Shown here piece after piece: positions 56,396 through 64,000 of a DNA stretch of 64,000 bases. How positions within the stretch are numbered: position 1 is the first letter of the stretch; every line of letters begins with the position of its first letter. Where the stretch lies: contig OY726560.1 in the NCBI GenBank assembly GCA_963383645.1, positions 87,273,093 to 87,337,092 of the forward strand, read 5' to 3'. Under the pieces are notes generated by a model. That model saw only the letters and a list, made by a program, of their open reading frames with translations. It did not search any database and was not told where the DNA came from. The translations under genes and the position numbers were made by a program. The DNA is from Muscardinus avellanarius (lineage: Eukaryota > Chordata > Mammalia > Rodentia > Gliridae).

Positions 56396-58860
56396 ATGCC
56401 ACCGGAGCTGGGCATGGTGGTGCATCTAATCCCAATACTTGGGAGGCTGAGACAGGAGGATCGCAGGTTGGAGAACCACCTTAACAATTTAGCAAGGCCC
56501 ACAGCAATCTAGTGAGAGCCTGTGTCAGACTAAAAAAATAAAGGAGGGCTGGATAGAATGCCCCTGAGTAAAACCCCCAGTATCAAAAATAAAGAGCTGG
56601 CGTTGTACATGCTTGTAATCCCAGTACTGGGAGTCAGACAGGAGGATAGCAGGTCTCAGCCAGCCTCAGCAATTTAGGCCACCTGCAACTTAGACCCTGT
56701 TTCAAAATAAAGAATAAGCCGGGCATAGTGGTTCATGCTTGTAATCCCCACGCTTGCGAGGCTGAGACAGGAGGATCGTACAGGTTCAAAGCCAGCCTCA
56801 GCTACTTAGTGAGGCTCTCAGCAACTTAGTGACCCTGTTTCCAAATAAAATATAAAATAGGTCTGGGAGGATAGTCCAGAGGTAGGAAGCCTCTGGGTTC
56901 CACCCCCAGTACCACCAAAATAAATTAATTAATTAATTAAAAATTAAAATTTAAAAAAAGGGCTGGGAGTGTACTCAGAGGTAGAATGCCCAGGGGTTTG
57001 ACTTCCAGTACCAAAAAAAAAAAGGGGGGGGGGCCTAGGGATGTAGCTTGGAGGTAGAATGCTCCACGAAAGAAAAAAAAAAAAAAAAAAAGAATAAAAT
57101 AAGTCTGGAAGCCAGAGGATAGTGGCACACACCGCACAGGAGGATCACAGGTTTGCGGCCAGCTTCAGCTACTTATTTGGGCTCCCCACAACTTAGTGAG
57201 ACCCTGATTCAAAATTTAAAAATGAATAAAAAATTTAAAATAGGGTTAGGGGTGTAACTCAAGTGGTAGTATGCCACTGGGTTCAATCCCCAGTACTGCA
57301 AAAATTTAAAAAAGAAAAAGAAAAAGAAGGGCCGGGCGTGGTGGCGCACAGTTGTAATCCCCACGCTTGGGAGACAGAGACAGGAGGATCGCGCAGGTTC
57401 GAAGCCAGCCGTGCTGGTTTAAGAGACCCTGTTTCCAAATTTAAAAAGTATTTTAAAAAAAATAGGTCTGGGAGTGTAGCCCGGAGGTAGAAGGGTTTCC
57501 AGGAACCCCAGTACCAACAAAAATAAATAAATAAATAAATAATGGCAAAGCCACTAGGAAACCAGGCGTGGTGGTTCACGCTTGTAATCCCAGCATTTGG
57601 GAGGCTGAGACAGGAGGATCACAGTTCACAGACAGCCTCAGCTACTTAGTGAGGCCCTTTGCAATTCAGTGAGACCCTGTTTCAAAATGAGGAATAAAAA
57701 ATAGGACTGAAGGTGTCACTTGGAGGTAGAATCTCCCGGAGTTCCATCACCAGTACAAAAAAAAAAAAAAAAAAAAAAAAGCCACTAGGATAGCACAATG
57801 GCTAACATGCAGTCAGTATTTAATAAAATCCTTTTTGAGTTGGGCGTTGTGGCACACGCTTGTAATCCTAGCATTTAGGAGGCTGAAACCAGAGGATCAT
57901 GGTTCGTGGATAGCTTCAGCTACTTAGTGAGGCCCTCCACAACATAGTGAGACCCTTTTAAAAATAAAAAATAGGGCAGGGAGCCGGGCGTGGTGGCACA
58001 TGCTTGTAATCCCAGCATTCGGGAAGCTGAGAACAGAGGATCGCGGTTTGCGGACAGCCTCAGCTACTTCATGAGGCCCTCTGCAACTTAGTGAGACCCT
58101 GTTTCAGAATACAGAATAAAAAATAGGGCAGGGGGTGTAGCTCAGAGGTAGAATGCTCCTGGGTTCCATCCCCAGATCCCCCCAAAAGAATCTTTTTGAG
58201 ATCCAGGTACAGTGGCATACACATCTGTAGTCCCAGTACTTGGGAGACTGAGATAGGAAGATCACAGGTTTGAGGACAGCATTAGCAAATAGTAAGATTC
58301 TCATCAACCTAGCGAGACCCTGTTTCAAAAACAAAAAATAGAGCCGGGCTTGGTGGTGCATGCTTGCAATAAGACAGAAGGATTTTGGTTTGTTCACAGA
58401 CAGCCTCAGCTACTTAGGCCCTTTACAACTCAGTGAGACTGTTTCATAATAAAGAATAAAAAATTAGGCTGGGGGTGTAGTTCAGAGATAGAATGCCCAT
58501 GGCATTACTGCAGTACTGCAATCAATCAATACATAATAAAATAGAGTTGGGGGTATAGCTCAGAAATAGAATGATTCCTCTAGATTCAATCTCTAGTACC
58601 ACCAAAAGAAAAATAAATCTTTTAATGAAGGGATATTTAGATGTTTTTATTTTTTTAGTGGTACTGGGGTTGGGACTCAGAGGCTTTCTATCTCTGGGCT
58701 ATACTCCCAGGCCTATTTTATATTTTATTTGGAAACAGGGTCTCACTAAGTTTCTGAGAGCCTCACTAAGTAGCTGAGGCTGGCTACCAACCTGTGTGAT
58801 CTCCTGTCTCAGCCTCCCAAGCGCTGGGATTACAAGTGTGCGCCACCACGCCCAGCTTTT
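55730..58860. mobile_element. Intergenic SINE array, mainly plus orientation
   Basis: About fifteen copies. 55730-56396 is a cluster bracketed by 'gccaccgga' (55721-55729 and 56397-56405). 56168-56355 and 57332-57515 are CpG-rich 'ttccagg' subfamily copies. 57560-57777 is bracketed by a perfect 13-nt target-site duplication. The final copy 58640-58860 is minus. Confidence 0.85.
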
Positions 58861-58989
58861 TTTTTTTTTTTTTTTTTTTTAACTGATGAGGCCAAACAAC
58901 TTACTGGGGATCACACAGCTGATAAATGGTGGAAAAGAACCTATGTCTAATTCTTCCAACTCAAACCCCATAATTTCTATGACTACATG

Positions 58990-59130
58990 TACACCAAAGA
59001 AAAGCATTAAAAAATTTTTATTGGTGTATTGTAGTCATACATCTTAATGGAGTACAGGATGGTAGTGGCATACATGAACACATCACCCAGTTAGCCCTTC
59101 CCCAATTAGCACATTCAAGCAATAGCTATC
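58990..59130 (-). mobile_element. 3'-end fragment of an old retroelement (L1-like), copy 2
   Basis: Reverse-complement counterpart of 6885-7025, with its A-tail (T-run) at 59010-59018. Confidence 0.55.
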
Positions 59131-59164
59131 ACACAAAACTCTGAAATTCGGTAGGTTCCTCCCT

Positions 59165-59535
59165 CCAATCAGGTATTAGGAATTCAATTCAGGTGCATTC
59201 TACTGCTGAGCTACAACCCCAGCCCTATTTTGTGTTTTGTCATTTGAAATGAGGCCTCATTAAGTTGCTAAGGGCCTGGCTAAATTGCCAAGGCTGTCCT
59301 CAAACCTGGGATCCTTCTGTCTCACTTCCCAAGTACTGAGATTATAGGCATTCACTATAATTATTTTTTTCTGGAGATTGAAATCGGGGCTTTCTACCTC
59401 TTAACTACACCCCCAGCACAGCCCTATCTTATTTTTTATTTGGAAATAAGGTCTCACTAAGTTGATGAGAGCCAAGGCTGACTTGAATCTGCAATCCTGT
59501 CTCAGCCACCCAAGTGCAGGCAGGTGCCCAGCTTG
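59165..59535 (-). mobile_element. Two diverged minus SINE copies
   Basis: 59165-59355 and 59370-59530, more decayed than most in the window. Confidence 0.75.
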
Positions 59536-60080
59536 TAGAGGCTTTTATAGCCATAGTTACAGCACCATAATGTTATGTTTTGTAACAGATATAGAGCAAA
59601 TTCATGTAATGGAAACCTAAAAACAGTAGGGATTTTGTTATTAACATTAATTGTTATGTTTATATATACCTATCTGTCCAACATGCCATGACCACCTATG
59701 TATCATAACGGCAGCATAGTTCACCAAACATTGAACACCCAATACGTCAGCTATTGCTCAGTAGGTTTTTGATGACACACAGTCCTTGCCTTCAATTTTC
59801 TCAGTCTAGGAGGGAAGACAGGCATATGAACAAAGTATGCTATTGGCTGAGAAATAAAACAGTAGAAGTAAGAAGAAGGTACATTTGTTGCCCAGAGGAA
59901 GGAAAGATTATAGGTGGGGAGTTGGGAGATGGTCGGAAAGGGCCTTATGGAACAGATAGCTGCACAATTGACACAGATAGGATCAGAATTTCTCTACACA
60001 GCACCCAAACATGAATAAATTCTCCAGCTTCCTTTGCTTTTAGCCACTTCCTCCTGCCCTTCCTCCCCCTCCTCCCCCCT
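59536..60080. other. Unique intergenic sequence, no gene seen
   Basis: An open frame of 86 codons at 59754-60014 (+) has no recognisable family or splice context. No SINE signature. Confidence 0.5.
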
Positions 60081-60084
60081 CCTC

Positions 60085-60745
60085 CTCCTCTTCCTTTGTG
60101 GTCTAGGGATTAAATCCAGGGGCATTCTACCTCTGAGCTATACTCTAGTCCTATTTTATTTTTTATTTGGAAACAGCTTCTCATTAAGTTGCTGAGGCTG
60201 TCACAGCATCCCAAAAACTGGGATTACAGGCATGTACCACCACACCTAGCCAGCTACTTTCTTTCTCTTTCTTTTTTGTTGTTGTTGTTGCCATACTGGG
60301 GATGGAACCCAGGGTCATTCTACCTCTGAACTACACCCCCAGCCCTTTTTTTTTCTTTTGTGGTACTGTGGATGGAACTCAGGCCCTTCTACCTCCAGGC
60401 TACACTCCCAGACCTATTTTATATTTTATTTAGAAACAGGGTCTCACTAAGTTGCTAAGAGCCTCACTACGTAGCTGAGGCTGGCTTTGAACCTGCCTGA
60501 TCCTCCTGTCTCAGCCTCCCAAGCGGGAAGTTTACAAGAGTGTGCCACCATGCCCAGCGTTAATTCTTTATTTTGAAACAAGGTCTCACTAAGTTGTGGA
60601 GGACCTCAATAAGTAGCTGAGGCTAGCTGCAAACTGCATTTCTCCTGTCTCAGCCTCCCAAGTACTGGGATTACAAGCATGCACCACCATGCCAGGCTGG
60701 CTACTTGCTTCTTGTTGACTTATTTATTTTTCAACTGGGCATTGA
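60085..60745 (-). mobile_element. Intergenic minus SINE cluster
   Basis: Copies at 60085-60250, 60285-60350 (right half), 60355-60560 and 60561-60700, preceded by a (CCT)-rich tract at 60050-60095. Confidence 0.83.
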
Positions 60746-60759
60746 ACCCTAGGGCACTC

Positions 60760-61450
60760 TGCCACTTTTCTTGGGCCTGTGCAGGTACCTGATGCATGAT
60801 CAGGTACCTGATGTAGGATGGCCTAACACCTTGCCATCAGATCATGCTATGCCACAGTTGTCTGAACATTCATTCTGAAACAGAACTATGTGAGAGGTTG
60901 AGAATAGAGTTAGGGAGTTTAGGAGGGAGGTAAAAACACCATCTGGGTTATCAGAGACCACTGCTTTATTCAGACCCAACTCAGCACCCTCCAGGGAGTC
61001 AGCTGGCCATGGGGGAAGGGATCGACAGGCCAGGCATCTAGAGTTGTGCATAGTCCTGATCGGCCAGTTGAGTCACGTGGTGGATCAGAAGCACTGATGT
61101 TTTATAGGCATGCCGATTCACAACATCTGTAGTCTCGCGATGTTTGGAGTCTCAGAAGCACCTGGATTCTCACAATATCTCCACTTCCAGGGTTCTGCCT
61201 CCTGTCCCCGCTGCAAGATCACATGGGGGAGGGAAGAGACCGGACTTATCACTCTGAAGACTTATTACACATATGCAGACCACTGGTTAACTCCAGTCAC
61301 CGTTCCCCATACCTTAGACCACCCTGTTTCTTTGTCTCATCAATCACCCCAAATCCTGTCCTTGGGAAGGCAGATTTGAGACTTGGGTTTTCCATATCCT
61401 CACCCTTAGCTACCTCAATAAGAAACTCTTGTTCTTTTGCAAAACTTGTA
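60760..61450. other. Unique block with a short direct repeat; origin unknown
   Basis: Contains 'caggtacctgatg' twice (60782-60794 and 60801-60813). No coding exon recognised. It could be a remnant of an LTR element. Confidence 0.4.
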
Positions 61451-61464
61451 ATTTTATTTTATTT

Positions 61465-61879
61465 TGCAGTACTGAGGGTTAAACCCAGGGCCATTCTACC
61501 TTTGAGCTACACACCCAGCCCTATTTGTGTGTGTGTGTGGTACTAGTGATAGAACCCAGGAGTATTGTACTTCTGAGTGACACCCCCAGCCTATTTTTTA
61601 TTCTTTATTTTGAAAGAGGGTCTTGGCCTCAGTAAGTAGCTGAGGCTGTCTGCGAACAGTGATCTTCATGTCTCAACCTCCCAAATGCTGGGGTTACAAG
61701 TGTGCACCACCACACCCGGATTCCAGTCCTATTTTTTATTCTTTATTTTGAAACAGGGTCTCACTGAGTTGCAGAAGACCTCATTAAGTAGCTGAGGCTG
61801 GCCGTGAACCTGTAATCCTCCTGTCTCAGCCTCCCAAATAGTGGGATTATAAATGTGCACCACCATGCCCAGCTCGTTT

Positions 61880-61910
<31 letters not shown>

Positions 61911-63400
61911 CTTAGTCATATGGTAGCCAACTAGGGGAGGTGGTAGTGGAGTGCTGTAGATAAGAGGTGGTAAATAAATTATTTATTTATTTGTGTAAAT
62001 AAATAAAGGGATTGAACCCAGGGGCATTCAACCTCTGAGGTACACCCCATGCCCTATTCTTTTTTTTTTTTTTTTTTTTTTTTTGCAGGTCTGGGGATGG
62101 AACCCAGGGGCATCCAACCTCCGAGCTATACCTCCTGCCCAGTTTTTTCCAGTTTTTTATTCTTTATTTTGAAACAGGGTCTCACTAAGTTACAGAGGGC
62201 CTCATTAAGAAGCTGAAGCTTTCCAAGAACCACAATCCTCTGGTCTCAGCCTCCCAAATGCTGGGATTACAAGCATGCGCCACCACGCCAGGCTTTTTTA
62301 AATTCTTTATTTTGAAATAGGGTCTCACTAAGTTGCGGAGAGCCTCACTAAGTAGCTGAGGCTGTCCAAAAACTGCAATCCTCTGGACTCAGCCTCCCGA
62401 ATGCTGGGATTACAAGCATGCGCCACCACGCCCAGCTTCCAGACCTATTTTATATTTTATTTGGAAATGGTCTCACTAAGTAGCTGAGGCTTGCTTTGAA
62501 CTCATGCGATCTTCCTGTTTCAGACTCCCAAGTACTGGGATAACAAGCATGCGCCATCATGCCCAGCTTAGACCTGTTTATTTTTTATTTGGAAACAGGG
62601 TCTCCCTAAGTTGCCGAGGCTGGCTTCAAACCTGTGGTCCTCCTGTCTCAGGCTCCCAAGTACTGAGATTATAGTCATGAGCCACTATCCTGCAAGCTCC
62701 TCCCACTTCCATGTGTATGTGGTACTGGGGATTGAACCCAGAGACGTTCTACCTCCAACCAACCTACACCCCCAGCCCTATTTTATTTTATTTTATTTGC
62801 TTATTTGTACTTGGAATTGAACCCAGGAGAATTCTACCTCTGAGCTATAAACCCAGCCCTTTTTTAAAACATTTTGTTTTGAAACAGGGTCTCAAGCCAG
62901 GTATTGTGGCTCACATTTGTAATCACAGTACTTGGGAGGCTGAGACAGTAGGATCACAGGTTCCTGGCTAGCTTCAGCTACTTAGTGAGGTTCTCTGCAA
63001 CTCTGTTTCAACCCTGTTTCAAAATAAAGAACAAAAACTAGGGCTGGGGGGGGGCTTGTAGCTCAGAGGTAGAATGCCTCTGGATTCAATCCCCAATACC
63101 CCCCAAAAAAAAAACAAAAACAAAAACAAACAAACAAAAACAGGGTAGTACTAAATTGCTGAGGCTGGCCTAGAAGATATGATTCCTCTATCTCAATCTC
63201 CCAAGTACTGGCATTACAGGTGTGTGCCACCACATCCAGCTAAAGCTCCTGCCACTTTGAAATAGAATTTGGAGGTAGGTATAGTGGCACATGCCTGTAA
63301 TCCTAGTACTTAGGAAGCTGAGACAAGAGTATAGGAGGTTCAAGACTAGCCTCAACAACTTAGCACAATTTTCAGCAATCTAATGAGACCCTGTTTCAAA

Positions 63401-63435
<35 letters not shown>

Positions 63436-63520
63436 ATAGGTGAATGAATAAATAAATAAACAAATAAGGCTGGGGGCATAGCTTTGAGATAGAATGCCCC
63501 TGGGTTCAACACCCAGAACC
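61465..63520. mobile_element. Intergenic SINE array upstream of SYNPO2L
   Basis: Minus copies 61465-61880, 62010-62690, 62715-62880 and 63140-63240. Plus copies 62890-63100 and 63265-63520. (TTTA)n at 61874-61911 and (AAAT)n at 63396-63438. Confidence 0.85.
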
Positions 63521-63539
63521 ACAAAAGGGAAAGGGGGTT

Positions 63540-63957
63540 TTGGAGGAAAGCAACTGGCATTAGGCCATGATCTTTTCAGAAGGCATAGTCCATGAAAGGG
63601 TGCATATTAGTTATAGAGAGTAGTACTCAGTCCTGAGTAAAAGGCCCCTAAAGTAGAAGGGGGCGTGCAGGGCATAAGTTTGTGCTATAATTAGTTCTAG
63701 GAGTAACAGGGCTGTGGGGGGTGGGGGAAAGTACAGCCAGCAACTATTTTGAGCACAGCTCCAATTGACGGGACATGTGTGCTGGACTATACTGATCCCA
63801 GGGCCAAGTGGCCTGCCTGTGGTGTGTGGTGTTGGGGGGAGGCCTGGGGCAGCGGGAGCAGGACAGCCGAACAGGCAGGCCGGACGGGGTACCAGCACCT
63901 CACCTTCTCTCCCCGGAACACTGTCCAAATTCTGGGGGCCATAGGCCAAGCTGAGCA
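63540..63957 (+). promoter_or_regulatory. SYNPO2L: SYNPO2L proximal promoter / 5' UTR with a perfect MEF2 site
   Basis: SINE-free flank of the start codon. CTATAATTAG at 63685-63694 fits the MEF2 consensus CTA(A/T)4TAG exactly. E-boxes CAACTG (about 63550), CAATTG (about 63763) and CATGTG (about 63774) lie nearby. The family is expressed in heart and skeletal muscle, which fits. Transcription start and any upstream exon are not determined. Confidence 0.6.
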
Positions 63958-64000
63958 ATGGGTGCTACGGAGGAGGTGCTGGTCACACTATCAGGGGGAG
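63958..64000 (+). CDS. SYNPO2L: SYNPO2L (synaptopodin 2-like), first 14 codons, cut by window edge
   Basis: ATG at 63958 gives MGATEEVLVTLSGG, the start of the N-terminal PDZ domain of SYNPO2L (human, as I recall: MGAEEEVLVTLSGG). The protein is a Z-disc/actin-associated cytoskeletal factor of striated muscle. Position and orientation (divergent from SEC24C) agree with human 10q22. The next bases would continue into the PDZ carboxylate-binding loop, which lies outside the window. Confidence 0.85.
   Translation, partial: MGATEEVLVTLSGG

Noticed and set aside
59754..60014. 86-codon open frame in intergenic sequence
   Set aside because: No recognisable family, no splice or promoter context, and a length expected by chance.

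Overview
This is a gene-poor, SINE-saturated window of a mammalian nuclear genome. The evidence is spliced genes with GT-AG introns, CpG-island promoters, abundant microsatellites, and ancient mammalian repeats (MIR, MER5-type hAT). The dominant repeat is a dimeric SINE with a 7SL/B1-like left half and a shortened ID-like (tRNA-derived) right half. That architecture (B1-dID type) is known from non-murid rodents, so a squirrel-related rodent is most likely. Species cannot be fixed from the window alone.

Three protein-coding genes are supported, in the order seen on human 10q22. FUT11 (minus strand, coding 14949 to 9956, three exons, 485 aa) is a GT10 fucosyltransferase-family protein of the early secretory pathway. 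SEC24C (minus strand, coding 43656 to 16175, 22 coding exons plus a non-coding first exon near 48.9 kb, 1,095 aa) is a COPII coat cargo-adaptor subunit. SYNPO2L begins on the plus strand at 63958 and runs off the right edge after 14 codons. SEC24C and FUT11 are head-to-tail with only about 158 bp between the SEC24C poly(A) signal and the FUT11 start codon. SEC24C and SYNPO2L are divergent, about 15 kb apart.

Layout: 1-9.9 kb is non-coding (possible FUT11 3' UTR plus intergenic) with SINE blocks, an L1-like fragment, a degenerate minisatellite and a 36-bp tandem duplication. 9.96-14.95 kb is FUT11. 15.1-48.9 kb is SEC24C, its introns packed with SINEs except one roughly 2.6-kb SINE-poor island (27.8-30.4 kb) that contains a probable 69-nt cassette exon. 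48.4-49.1 kb is the SEC24C CpG-island promoter. 49.1-63.5 kb is intergenic and mostly SINEs. 63.5-64.0 kb is the SYNPO2L 5' flank and first codons.

No CRISPR, operon, phage or prokaryotic system is present. The most interesting signals are: a 117-nt in-frame, stop-free FUT11 intron whose donor lies inside a one-nucleotide-loop G-quadruplex motif; the SEC24C cassette exon that repeats the conserved DPDAIPSP motif; and the internal evolution of the SINE family (ID-half deletion, box-B loss, an internal 15-nt duplication shared by two copies, and left-right-right trimers). All coordinates and splice sites were read by eye; protein identities rest on remembered family sequences, not on searches.
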